Part shown: piece after piece, positions 1 to 7,154 of the stretch
Numbering within the stretch: position 1 is the stretch's first letter
How the letters are laid out: each line of letters opens with the position of its first letter
Source: Bacteroidales bacterium
Lineage (GTDB): Bacteria; Bacteroidota; Bacteroidia; Bacteroidales; Muribaculaceae
Length of the DNA stretch: 7,726 nt
Direction: 5' to 3'
Assembly: GCA_004553095.1 (NCBI GenBank)
Contig: SFMJ01000078.1
Location: 1 to 7,726, forward strand
Program-made: the position numbers and the translations under genes
Notes under the pieces: model-generated
Databases searched by the model: none
What the model was told of the DNA's origin: nothing
Seen by the model: only the letters and a program-made list of their open reading frames with translations

Positions 1-98
1 TCAGTCACATACAGGAGTATGCTCCTTACAGCAAGTAATCAAAATCGACTCAAGGCTACGACCTCTACGACCCCAAAAATTTAAGGAACGCGCTCTTA
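1..98 (-). ncRNA. Candidate small RNA or long untranslated leader, continuing past the left edge
   Basis: A consensus promoter at 104-135 should start leftward transcription near position 98. The transcript inside the window has no usable start codon: its only ATG, close to the left edge, is followed at once by TGA. Visible structure includes a hairpin at 13-26 (AGGAG stem, CATA loop, CTCCT stem), an adjoining weaker one at 26-38 (TTAC, 5-nt loop, GTAA), and a 7-nt direct repeat GTCGTAG with a 9-nt period at 56-71. The order CTTGAGTCGAT (53-43) then GGAGCATACTCC (25-14) loosely resembles CCUGAGCCGAU and GAGCAUGCUC of E. coli 6S RNA as I remember it, so a Bacteroidales 6S RNA is one possibility. 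The spacing differs from E. coli and the 3' half is missing. The alternative is a long 5' UTR of a gene off the edge. Confidence 0.35.
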
Positions 99-103
99 GA
101 TTA

Positions 104-135
104 CAAATATAATTACCTCTTTTGTATTTGCCAAA
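104..135 (-). promoter_or_regulatory. Bacteroidota-type promoter for a leftward transcript
   Basis: On the minus strand a TTTG -33 element (132-135) is followed by exactly 20 bp and a TATATTTG -7 element (104-111). This is a perfect fit to the Bacteroidota primary-sigma consensus TTTG, 19-21 bp, TAnnTTTG. It lies just past the helicase stop codon, so it starts a separate unit to the left. The -7 octamer and spacer length are identical to those of the OPT promoter at 7066-7097. Confidence 0.75.
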
Positions 136-165
136 TTTCGGATAAAAATTCGACCTTTTTAGTAC

Positions 166-2313
166 CTATTTTTCTGTACCTTCTTTTTTCGAACTCTTTT
201 CAGCCTTGATTTTTGCTCTATGGCTGTCGACGATGTCGAGGATTGTGTCGGCATAGAGGCGCATCTTGGTGGGACCCATGCCGCGGATGGTTCGGAGCTC
301 ATCGTAGCTCGCCGGCAGGGTGTTGGAGATGGAGAGAAGTAGCTGGGTGGAGCCCACGACGAATGCCGGCACTTCCAGCTCGCGTGCCTTCTCCAAGCGC
401 CATTGGCGCAATGCCTCGAAGAGCTCGGGATGTAGATTGTCGTCTGTCTGCTGTAGTGCACTCGATTTCGTCGTTTTCTTCTTTTTGCGCTGTTCCCCGG
501 CTTGGAAAGTTCCTTCGGCTTTCACCTCGTAGTATTGCTCGATGTCGAAGTCGTCGTAGGCAAAGGTCTTGTAGAGTGTGTGCCTTACGATCAGCGAGCC
601 GACCAAGAGTTCCAGGCGCTCTTTATATTTCTGCAGGGTCTTGCTGTTGTCATGATCGCCCGGCAGGGCTTCGGTCAGCTCGAGCATCTCTTTGATCTTG
701 TCGCGGAAGTAGGCGCAGGCATCTTTGACTCGCTGCAGAAGATGGCTGTCGCGGTGGTTATAACCACTGGCGATGTAGATGCGTTGCAACTGCACTCTGA
801 AGCGATCACCGATGTCGTTTAGACTTCGCTCCATCTCTTGAGTCGTGAGGTCGAATTTGCTCACTTGATCGGGATAGGCCTTTATGAAGCTCTCTTTGAG
901 GATGCGTCTTACTCCCTCGAGCAGACCGAAGGTGGAGCGGAGGTTGAACAGCCCTTCGATGGTGCGCATCTGATAGGCTTGACTCAGCGTTTCGATCTTC
1001 TCTTCGTCGAGATGCATGTCGCGATGGCTCTTCAGAAAGTTGGTCACCGTGGAGTCGGTGATGATGGCGCTGGCTGGTATGGGGCGTTCGAGCACCATCC
1101 CGGCCAGAGTGCGACAACGCGACAAGGCTACGTAGGTCTGACCATGGGTAAACGACATGTCTACGTCGATGATGGCTCGGTCGAAGGTGAGACCCTGGCT
1201 CTTGTGGATGGTGATCGCCCATGCCGGCTTGAGGGGCATCTGGCTGTAGGTGCCGTCGATCTTCTCTTCGATCTCTTTGCTCTGCTCGTTGACTTTATAT
1301 GTCAGATTCTCCCATAGCATTGGCGTGACTACGATCTCGTCGCCGGTGTCTACGGTCGTCACCACCACTTTCTCGTTGTCGAGGTCAGTGACTTGACCCA
1401 ACATGCCATTGAAGAATCGGCGCTCAGCCCCCACATCGTTCTTGATAAACATGACCTGCGCCCCCTTGCGGAGTTCCAAGTGGGGATCGGCAGGGTAGGA
1501 GGATTCAGGAAAGGTCCCCTGGATCTTGGCGTCGTAGATGTATGATGGCCCGGCGAGACATTCCATTCTCTCGGCGTTGATCTTGTCGGCAAAGCGATTG
1601 TGGGTGGTGAGCCGTACATACCCTTCGCTGTCGTCGGGGTTGAAGTCGGGGATATGACGCTCGTTTAGTCGGCGGAGTGTCTCGGCATCGGCTTTGTTGT
1701 CGCGCACGGCGTTGAGCATCTCCAAGAAGTCGCGGTCGCTCTGGCGATATACCTTCTCGAGTTCGAGGGTGACATAGTCGAGACTCTGCAAGGCATGGCT
1801 GTCGAAGAAGTAGGGGGAGACATAGTGGGTGGCAAGCAGGGGACGCTCCGCTTCGGTCACCACCGGCGGTAGCTGCTGGAGATCGCCGATTAGCAGCAAC
1901 TGCACTCCGCCGAAGGGCAGGTTGTGCTCGCGATAGCGACGCAACACCGCATCGACGGCATCGAGCATATCCGAGCGCACCATACTCACTTCGTCGATCA
2001 CCAGCAGGTCAAGCCCGCGGATGATCCGTATCTTCTCTTTGCGGAAGGATTGCGACCGCCGGTCGCCGCTCCGCTTTATCCCCGGGATATAGGGCCCGAA
2101 ATCGAGCTGGAAGAAGGAGTGTAACGTCACCCCTCCGGCATTGATCGCTGCTATGCCCGTAGGGGCGGCTACGATCATCCGCTTACGACTCGTGGTGCGT
2201 AGTTGATGCAGAAAGGTCGTTTTGCCGGTACCCGCCTTGCCCGTAAGAAAGAGACTGCTGTCGGTCTCTTCGATGATCTTGCGAGCCAGTTCAAGTTGCT
2301 TGTTGCTCTCCAT
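166..2313 (-). CDS. PIF1-family DNA helicase with C-terminal HRDC domain
   Basis: A 715-residue superfamily 1B helicase, expected to use ATP to unwind or remodel DNA in the cytoplasm during replication or repair. Motifs appear in order: Walker A GKAGTGKT (25-32), motif Ia APTGIAAIN (50-58) with TLHSFF (63-68), Walker B LLVIDEVSMV (103-112), motif III GDLQQLPPV (143-151), KVYRQ (187-191), motif V IHKSQGLTFD (369-378) and motif VI YVALSRCR (394-401). A less conserved middle leads to a Lys-rich linker (about 609-616) and an HRDC domain (about 628-699, including LRTIRGMGPTKMRLY), a nucleic-acid-binding module better known from RecQ and RNase D. All catalytic motifs are intact. The ATG at 2313 puts Walker A near the N-terminus, as is usual. 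It follows asd by 70 bp with no recognisable promoter between, so co-transcription is likely. The in vivo substrate cannot be inferred; RecD2/TraA relatives are less likely given the PIF1-like motifs. Confidence 0.9.
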   Translation of the reverse strand: MESNKQLELARKIIEETDSSLFLTGKAGTGKTTFLHQLRTTSRKRMIVAAPTGIAAINAGGVTLHSFFQLDFGPYIPGIKRSGDRRSQSFRKEKIRIIRGLDLLVIDEVSMVRSDMLDAVDAVLRRYREHNLPFGGVQLLLIGDLQQLPPVVTEAERPLLATHYVSPYFFDSHALQSLDYVTLELEKVYRQSDRDFLEMLNAVRDNKADAETLRRLNERHIPDFNPDDSEGYVRLTTHNRFADKINAERMECLAGPSYIYDAKIQGTFPESSYPADPHLELRKGAQVMFIKNDVGAERRFFNGMLGQVTDLDNEKVVVTTVDTGDEIVVTPMLWENLTYKVNEQSKEIEEKIDGTYSQMPLKPAWAITIHKSQGLTFDRAIIDVDMSFTHGQTYVALSRCRTLAGMVLERPIPASAIITDSTVTNFLKSHRDMHLDEEKIETLSQAYQMRTIEGLFNLRSTFGLLEGVRRILKESFIKAYPDQVSKFDLTTQEMERSLNDIGDRFRVQLQRIYIASGYNHRDSHLLQRVKDACAYFRDKIKEMLELTEALPGDHDNSKTLQKYKERLELLVGSLIVRHTLYKTFAYDDFDIEQYYEVKAEGTFQAGEQRKKKKTTKSSALQQTDDNLHPELFEALRQWRLEKARELEVPAFVVGSTQLLLSISNTLPASYDELRTIRGMGPTKMRLYADTILDIVDSHRAKIKAEKSSKKEGTEK

Positions 2314-2383
2314 TTTCGTTTCGGTCTATTGTCTCGGTTATGGATTTTGTATCTTGCGATCGATCCTTATCGCCATTCTTTTA

Positions 2384-3394
2384 TTATTTATCCTTGGCGG
2401 AGAGGATTACTTGCGCTATCTGCACGGCATTGAGTGCCGCACCCTTCTTGATCTGGTCGGCTACTACCCAGAAACTCAAGCCGCAGTCGTCGCAGAGGTC
2501 TTTGCGGATACGGCCGACATACACCGGGTCGCTCCCCGCTACATCCAAGGGCATCGGATAGGCTTTCGCCCCATCTCGCTCTTCTACCAATACCACGCCC
2601 TTGCTGCGGCTGAAGGCTGCCATGGCTTCTTCGACGCTGACCGGTGTCTCGGTCTCGATCCAGATAGCCTCGCTGTGGGCACGCAACACGGGCACACGAA
2701 CGCAGGTCGCCGACACGCGGATGTCGCTGTGCATGATCTTGCGAGTCTCGTTATACATCTTCATCTCCTCTTTAGTGTAGCCATTGTCGGTAAACACATC
2801 TACGTGGGGGATGACATTATATGCCAGCTGATGGGCAAATTTGCTGACTGTCGGCTTTTCGCCCCGTTCGATCTCGGCATATTGCTCTCTAAGCTCTGCC
2901 ATGGCTGTGGCGCCGGCGCCACTCGCTGCCTGGTAGGTGGCGACATGAACACGCTTGATATGGCTTAACTGCTCGATGGCATTCAGTGCCACCACCATCT
3001 GGATCGTCGTGCAGTTAGGATTGCCGATGATGTTGCGTGGATGATCGAAGGCATCTTCAGGATTCACTTCCGGCACTACCAAGGGAACATCCTCATCCAT
3101 GCGAAATGCCGAACTATTGTCGATCATTAGTGTGCCATGACGTGTGATTACCTCGGCATATTCGCGAGATACACCCGCGCCGGCTGATGTGAAGGCGATC
3201 TCTACGCCGCTGAAGTCCGAGTCATGCGTCAGCTCTTCGATCACATATTCCTTGCCGCGATAGATGCGGGTCTCTCCTGCCGAACGCTTCGATCCGAAGA
3301 GTCGAAGATCGTCGATAGGAAAGTTCTGCTCGTCGAGCACTCTCAGAAATTCTTGTCCCACTGCGCCACTGGCGCCTACTATTGCTATATTCAT
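2384..3394 (-). CDS. asd: Aspartate-semialdehyde dehydrogenase
   Basis: A 336-residue cytoplasmic enzyme that reduces L-4-aspartyl phosphate to L-aspartate 4-semialdehyde with NADPH, the branch point to threonine, methionine, lysine and diaminopimelate for peptidoglycan. The N-terminal dinucleotide-binding loop is GASGAVGQ (7-14). Then come TSAGAGVSREYA (69-80), IDNSSAFRMDEDVPLVVPE (91-109) and the catalytic cysteine C128 in NPNCTT. YQAASGAG (154-161) carries substrate-contacting Q155, and the family motif KEEMKMYNETRKI is at 208-220. RVPVLRAHSE (233-242) carries the acid/base histidine H240. Length is normal for the family and nothing is missing. The ATG at 3394 is right because the nucleotide-binding strand starts at residue 2. 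It lies 116 bp downstream of fabD but is cut off from it by a strong terminator, so it should have its own promoter, which I could not identify with confidence in 3395-3449. Confidence 0.96.
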   Translation of the reverse strand: MNIAIVGASGAVGQEFLRVLDEQNFPIDDLRLFGSKRSAGETRIYRGKEYVIEELTHDSDFSGVEIAFTSAGAGVSREYAEVITRHGTLMIDNSSAFRMDEDVPLVVPEVNPEDAFDHPRNIIGNPNCTTIQMVVALNAIEQLSHIKRVHVATYQAASGAGATAMAELREQYAEIERGEKPTVSKFAHQLAYNVIPHVDVFTDNGYTKEEMKMYNETRKIMHSDIRVSATCVRVPVLRAHSEAIWIETETPVSVEEAMAAFSRSKGVVLVEERDGAKAYPMPLDVAGSDPVYVGRIRKDLCDDCGLSFWVVADQIKKGAALNAVQIAQVILSAKDK

Positions 3395-3449
3395 CTCTTT
3401 ATACCTATGTTTGATTTATTTTATAACGAACTTTTTCGCTCCATGTTGC

Positions 3450-3492
3450 AAAAAAAGAGGCGTATCAAAGAAAAAATTCCTTGATACACCCC
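3450..3492 (-). terminator. Intrinsic (rho-independent) terminator of fabD
   Basis: On the minus strand a 14-bp stem (arms 3479-3492 and 3457-3470, three G-U wobbles) encloses an 8-nt loop AATTTTTT and is followed at once by seven T residues (3456-3450). It begins 18 bp after the fabD stop codon, the expected position. It should end fabD transcripts and separate them from asd. Readthrough in the plus direction has only a broken T-run after the stem, so it is mainly one-directional. Confidence 0.88.
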
Positions 3493-3510
3493 TTTCTTAT
3501 CTTTGGGATA

Positions 3511-4389
3511 TTATTGGCGACCGTCAGTTGCTACCGACCTGTCGATCTTCTTAACCAAGCCTTGGAGCACCGAGCCGGGACCAAGCTCCACGAACTCTGT
3601 GGCGCCATCCTTGATCATCTCCTGAACGTCGTAGGTCCAACGCACCGGTGCGGTGAGCTGCTTGATAAGGTTCTCTTTGATCTCTGCCGGATCTGTGTGA
3701 GGCTTGCCATCCACATTCTGATAGATCGGGCAACGGGGTGTCTTGAACTCGGCAGCGGCGATGGCCTCTGCAAGCTCTTCTTGTGCCGGCTGCATCAAGG
3801 GGCTGTGGAATGCACCACCCACTTTGAGCTTCATCGCACGCTTCGCTCCGGCTGCAAGCATCTTCTCACATGCCGCATCGATGCCCTCGATGGTGCCTGA
3901 GATCACTACCTGTCCGGGGCAGTTGTAGTTCGCCGGCGCTACGATGTCGTCTATTTCTGCGCATAGCTCTTCTACCTTCTCATCGGGAAGTGCCAACACG
4001 GCTGCCATGGTCGAGGGGCGTATCTCACATGCCTTCTGCATAGCCATAGCTCGCTTCGACACAAGCTTCAGTCCCTCTTCGAAACTCAATGCTCCGGCTG
4101 CTACCAATGCCGAAAATTCACCAAGACTGTGGCCTGCCACCATGTCGGGTTGGAACTCTTCCCCAAGGCTCTTGGCCAATAATACACTGTGCAGGAAGAT
4201 CGCCGGCTGGGTCACTTTGGTCTGCTTTAAGTCTTCTTCTGTGCCTGCAAACATCAGGTCGGTGATGCGAAATCCCAATATCTCATTGGCTTTCTCAAAC
4301 ATCTCTTTGGCCTCTGCATTGTTGTCGTAGAGGTCTTTGCCCATTCCTACAAATTGGGCTCCCTGTCCGGGAAATACATAAGCTTTCAT
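3511..4389 (-). CDS. fabD: Malonyl-CoA:ACP transacylase
   Basis: A 292-residue cytoplasmic enzyme that moves the malonyl group from coenzyme A to the acyl carrier protein, supplying the extender unit for type II fatty-acid synthesis. It opens with FPGQGAQFVGMG (6-17). The serine nucleophile is S88 in GHSLGE (86-91), R113 is at the malonyl carboxylate-binding position, NYNCPGQVVISG (154-165) carries Q160, and the catalytic histidine is H195 in GGAFHSP. The C-terminus has the usual ELGPGSVLQGLVKKI block. The ATG at 4389 is chosen. A TTG 39 bases further upstream is in frame but lies inside the -7 promoter element, so it cannot be translated from that promoter. A purine-rich stretch GGAAAGGAAA and an A-rich spacer precede the ATG. 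The gene has its own promoter and terminator and no fab, acpP or plsX neighbour in view, so it appears to be a single-gene unit. Confidence 0.96.
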   Translation of the reverse strand: MKAYVFPGQGAQFVGMGKDLYDNNAEAKEMFEKANEILGFRITDLMFAGTEEDLKQTKVTQPAIFLHSVLLAKSLGEEFQPDMVAGHSLGEFSALVAAGALSFEEGLKLVSKRAMAMQKACEIRPSTMAAVLALPDEKVEELCAEIDDIVAPANYNCPGQVVISGTIEGIDAACEKMLAAGAKRAMKLKVGGAFHSPLMQPAQEELAEAIAAAEFKTPRCPIYQNVDGKPHTDPAEIKENLIKQLTAPVRWTYDVQEMIKDGATEFVELGPGSVLQGLVKKIDRSVATDGRQ

Positions 4390-4425
4390 ATTCTTTTTTT
4401 TATTGTTTCCTTTCCTTTCAGACTG

Positions 4426-4457
4426 CAAAGTTAGTCATTTATTTTTAATTACGGAAA
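4426..4457 (-). promoter_or_regulatory. Promoter of fabD
   Basis: On the minus strand TAACTTTG (4426-4433) matches the Bacteroidota -7 consensus TAnnTTTG exactly. The -33 element 20 bp upstream is TTTC (4454-4457), one mismatch from TTTG. Transcription would start near 4420, giving a leader of about 30 nt before the fabD ATG. The -33 element sits inside a hairpin that also covers the prdX stop codon. Confidence 0.65.
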
Positions 4458-4476
4458 TAATTCAGTAATTATTCCG
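4452..4476 (-). terminator. Weak hairpin over the prdX stop codon, possible terminator
   Basis: Arms 4452-4462 (CGGAAATAATT) and 4467-4476 (AATTATTCCG) pair around a CAGT loop, with 10 base pairs and one bulged A. The prdX stop codon lies within the stem. On the minus strand it is followed by an A/T mix, not a clean T-run, so termination would be weak. It could instead protect the 3' end of the OPT-prdX mRNA. It overlaps the fabD -33 element. Confidence 0.35.
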
Positions 4477-5020
4477 GCTTGAGCTCGACCCATGTATAGT
4501 CGTGACCGGTCGCCGGGATCACCTTTTCGAGCAGGTCGTCGAGGGTGAGTGCCACCGATGCCGTGTTGACACAGGGATGGCAGGCGTAGGTCGTCGCTCC
4601 CTGCAGGTCGCGGTCGACGATGAGCCTTACTTTCCGCTCGGTGTCGTGGATTAGTCCCATCGGCGACACTGCCCCGGGATGGATGTGTAGCAGCTCTTCC
4701 ATCTTCTCTGACGTGGCAAAGGAGAGCCGCGCACACCCCAGCTGCGATGACAGGTATTTGGTCTTGAAGGGCTTGTCGGCGGGGATCATCAGCAGGTAGT
4801 AGTCGGTCTGCTGCCTATTGGTCAGAAAGAGATTCTTGAACACCGGCGAGCCTATCGCTTCCCTCACTCGTTCACACTCTTCCATCGTGTAGGCTGCCGG
4901 GTGGCAGAGCGTCTCATAGCTCACTCCGAGTCGGTCTAAAAAGTCATAGACTGCCAGCTCGGCTTCGCTTCGCTCCACTCCCGTGAAGTCCGGCCTACCT
5001 CTATATCGCGTTATTTCCAT
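4469..5020 (-). CDS. prdX: Prolyl-tRNA editing protein (YbaK/ProX family, PrdX-like)
   Basis: A 183-residue single-domain protein of the YbaK/ProX deacylase superfamily. Members of the PrdX group hydrolyse Ala-tRNA(Pro) made in error by prolyl-tRNA synthetase, acting in trans where the synthetase lacks its own editing domain. Family signatures seen are HPAAYTMEE (40-48), FKNLFLTNR (61-69), the GAVSPMG loop (116-122) and HPCVNTASV (148-156), a variant of the usual HPN.NTAS motif. K62 in FKNLF is the probable conserved active-site lysine. Length is typical. The ATG at 5020 is chosen: its A is also the last base of the transporter's TAA stop, giving TAATG, which suggests stop-start translational coupling. 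The reading frame stays open upstream to a TTG at 5113, but that would put 31 residues inside the transporter gene and is not credible. Exact specificity (Ala- or Cys-tRNA(Pro)) is inferred from the family. Confidence 0.88.
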   Translation of the reverse strand: MEITRYRGRPDFTGVERSEAELAVYDFLDRLGVSYETLCHPAAYTMEECERVREAIGSPVFKNLFLTNRQQTDYYLLMIPADKPFKTKYLSSQLGCARLSFATSEKMEELLHIHPGAVSPMGLIHDTERKVRLIVDRDLQGATTYACHPCVNTASVALTLDDLLEKVIPATGHDYTWVELKPE

Positions 5021-7014
5021 TATGCTTTCACATCTTTCTTGCCGCGGCATGAATCCCAGATCAGATAGCCGATTAGAAGTGCGTATGCCACGCATCCGAG
5101 CACTTGTGTCCAACCTTCGCTGATCGGGCTCTTATACTCGAAGCCCACGAAGCGGGTGATGGCGGCAAAGACTCCGAAGAGGGCTCCTCCGGCTATCAAA
5201 CCTGACGCCAAGAGTGTGCCGCGATCGCGACATGCCTCTTTCTCTTTGTCGCTCTTGCCGGCCTTGCTTACAAAGTAACTTACGGCACCGCCCACGAGCA
5301 TCGGAGTGTTAAGCGACAAGGGTATGAACATACCCAAGCAGAAGGCCAAGGCGGGTACGCCAAGCCAGTTGAGGATCAACGCCAAGATGGCTCCTACCAT
5401 ATAGAGCACCCAGGGTGTCTCTCCTCCCATCATCAGAGGCTCGATCACCTTAGCCATGGCGTTGGCCTGCGGCGCTACAAGGGCATTGTCGCCCGTGAAT
5501 CCATATACCTGATTGAGCACCATGATCACACCGCCTACAGTGGCTGCTGATGCAAGTGTGCCAAGGAATTTCCAACTCTCTTGCTTCTTTGGGGTCGATC
5601 CTAACCAGTAGCCGATCTTCAGGTCGGTCACAAAGCCTCCCGCCATCGACAGGGCTGTGCAGACTACACCTCCGATCACCATCGATGCTACGATGCCTTG
5701 GGTGCCACTAAGTCCGATACCCACGAAGATTGCCGAGGCGATGATAAGGGTCATCAGGGTCATACCCGACACAGGGTTGCTACCCACGATCGCTATCGCA
5801 TTGGCGGCTACTGTCGTAAAGAGGAAGGCGATAACTGTTACTACAAGCCATGCCACTACTGCCTGCCAGAGGGTGTGGATCACTCCGATCCAGAAGAATA
5901 CCAACACCACTGCCAGAGCGATGGCGATGAAGAATACCACCTTCTTCATCGACAGGTCGGTCTGCCAGCGTATCTCTTTGACGCTATCTTTCTTTCCCTT
6001 AAATTCTTTACCTGCCAAACCCACTGCGTTGCAGATGATGGGCCAGGACTTGATGATGCCGATCACTCCCGCCATGGCGATGCCGCCGATGCCGATCATA
6101 CGAGCATAGTCCTTGAAAATGACATCAGGTTCTAATGCCGCTATCTCAGGAGTGCCGTATGTCCCCATCAGAGGAATTACGATCCACCATACGAAGATCG
6201 AGCCGGCGAAGATCACAAAGGCATATTTCAAGCCTACGATGTAGCCAAGTCCCAACAAGGCGGCTCCCGTGTTGCAACTGAACACTAATTTCACCTTCTC
6301 TGAAATGGTCTGTCCCCAGGATGCTGCCGTTGTCGTAATTGTCTCTGCCCACCAGCCGAAGGTCGCTACAATGTAGTCGTAGATACCACCGATCAGCGAG
6401 GCGATGACAAGTGTCTTGGCCTGTCCGCCCTTCGATCCCTCGGCGCTGTCGGATGTGATGCCCGATGCCAATACCTGAGTTGTGGCTGTCGCCTCCGGGA
6501 AGGGGTATTTGCCATGCATATCCTTTACGAAATATTTGCGGAAGGGTATGAAGAATAAGATGCCCAAGATACCTCCCAATAGTGAACTCAAGAAGATCTG
6601 GTAGAAGTTCACCATAATGTCGGGATATTTTCCCTGCAAGATGAAGAGCGCCGGAAGTGTGAAAATGGCTCCCGCCACGATCACTCCCGAGCAGCTGCCG
6701 ATCGACTGAATGATGATGTTCTGCCCCAAGGCATTCTTCTTGCCCAAGGCTTGGCTCAAGCCCACTGCGATAATCGCAATAGGTATTGCCGCTTCGAACA
6801 CTTGACCGACCTTCAGCCCCAAATAGGCTGCGGCGGCACTAAACACTATCGCCATCAATAGGCCGACTCCCACCGAATAGGGGGTCACCTCCTCCTGAGC
6901 ACGCTCAGGATGCATCACCGGAGTATATTGCTCGCCTTTCTCAAGTTCGCGAAACGCGTTCTCGGGCAAGCCTCCCTCTGTGGTGTATGCCTTCTCTTTC
7001 TCCGTTTCTTTCAT
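5020..7014 (-). CDS. OPT-family oligopeptide transporter
   Basis: A 664-residue inner-membrane protein of the OPT family, a secondary transporter expected to import small peptides, probably driven by the ion gradient; bacterial substrates are poorly known and metal chelates are possible. A charged cytoplasmic N-terminus (1-44) is followed by many hydrophobic segments, for example 46-66, 74-90, 100-126, 136-158, 203-220, 249-285, 304-322, 357-402, 419-436, 441-461, 485-501, 535-567 and 602-622, with a last one about 637-653. Family-like blocks are KYPFPEATATTQVL (169-182), GSNPVSGMTLMTL (411-423), FVTDLKIGYWLGSTPKKQE (461-479) and GMFIPLSLNTPMLVGG (561-576). Length fits bacterial OPT proteins and nothing is interrupted. 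The ATG at 7014 stands about 45 nt after the start expected from the promoter at 7066-7097. It is the first gene of a probable two-gene unit with prdX, overlapping it by one base. Confidence 0.92.
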   Translation of the reverse strand: MKETEKEKAYTTEGGLPENAFRELEKGEQYTPVMHPERAQEEVTPYSVGVGLLMAIVFSAAAAYLGLKVGQVFEAAIPIAIIAVGLSQALGKKNALGQNIIIQSIGSCSGVIVAGAIFTLPALFILQGKYPDIMVNFYQIFLSSLLGGILGILFFIPFRKYFVKDMHGKYPFPEATATTQVLASGITSDSAEGSKGGQAKTLVIASLIGGIYDYIVATFGWWAETITTTAASWGQTISEKVKLVFSCNTGAALLGLGYIVGLKYAFVIFAGSIFVWWIVIPLMGTYGTPEIAALEPDVIFKDYARMIGIGGIAMAGVIGIIKSWPIICNAVGLAGKEFKGKKDSVKEIRWQTDLSMKKVVFFIAIALAVVLVFFWIGVIHTLWQAVVAWLVVTVIAFLFTTVAANAIAIVGSNPVSGMTLMTLIIASAIFVGIGLSGTQGIVASMVIGGVVCTALSMAGGFVTDLKIGYWLGSTPKKQESWKFLGTLASAATVGGVIMVLNQVYGFTGDNALVAPQANAMAKVIEPLMMGGETPWVLYMVGAILALILNWLGVPALAFCLGMFIPLSLNTPMLVGGAVSYFVSKAGKSDKEKEACRDRGTLLASGLIAGGALFGVFAAITRFVGFEYKSPISEGWTQVLGCVAYALLIGYLIWDSCRGKKDVKA

Positions 7015-7065
7015 ATATAAGTTAGGTTTTTTGTTAGTTTCCTGTTTGATTCAACCTTCAAATCG

Positions 7066-7097
7066 CAAATATAAGTATTTTTCCCGACCTTACCAAA
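7066..7097 (-). promoter_or_regulatory. Promoter of the OPT transporter-prdX unit
   Basis: On the minus strand TTTG (7094-7097), 20 bp, then TATATTTG (7066-7073) match the Bacteroidota consensus with no mismatch. Predicted transcription start is near 7060. It diverges from the promoter at 7123-7154, with 25 bp between their -33 elements. Confidence 0.8.
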
Positions 7098-7122
7098 ATT
7101 TAGAGAACTGACGGCGAAAACA

Positions 7123-7154
7123 TTTGGTGGAATGAAATAATTACGCTAATTTTG
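7123..7154 (+). promoter_or_regulatory. Promoter of the FrhB-like gene
   Basis: TTTG (7123-7126), 20 bp, then TAATTTTG (7147-7154) is a full match to the Bacteroidota -33/-7 consensus. Transcription should begin near 7160, leaving about 45 nt of leader before the ATG at 7206. No strong Shine-Dalgarno site is present, as is common in this phylum. Confidence 0.78.

Noticed and set aside
136..185. GGTAC repeats and A/T runs at the helicase 3' end as a terminator
   Set aside because: The possible pairing is about 4 bp and no stable stem with a T-run forms. No clear terminator was found for the helicase gene.
213..695. A 160-residue Arg/Cys/Ser-rich plus-strand frame opposite the helicase C-terminus
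   Set aside because: It is antisense to the HRDC region, has skewed composition and no domain or promoter: a shadow frame.
2356..2373. Short inverted repeat (GCGAT, 8 nt, ATCGC) between asd and the helicase gene as a terminator
   Set aside because: The stem is only 5 bp, the loop is 8 nt and no T-run follows, so it does not support a transcription break.
2222..2968. A 248-residue plus-strand open frame antisense to asd
   Set aside because: It lies almost wholly opposite asd, which has all catalytic motifs. It lacks a recognisable domain and a promoter, and its composition is that of a reverse-frame shadow.
4390..4428. A 13-residue N-terminal extension of FabD starting at TTG 4428
   Set aside because: The TTG lies in the -7 promoter element, upstream of the predicted transcription start, and FabD homologues begin close to the FPGQG motif.
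5021..5113. A 31-residue N-terminal extension of PrdX starting at TTG 5113
   Set aside because: It lies entirely inside the transporter's coding end. The ATG at 5020, overlapping the stop codon, gives a normal family length.
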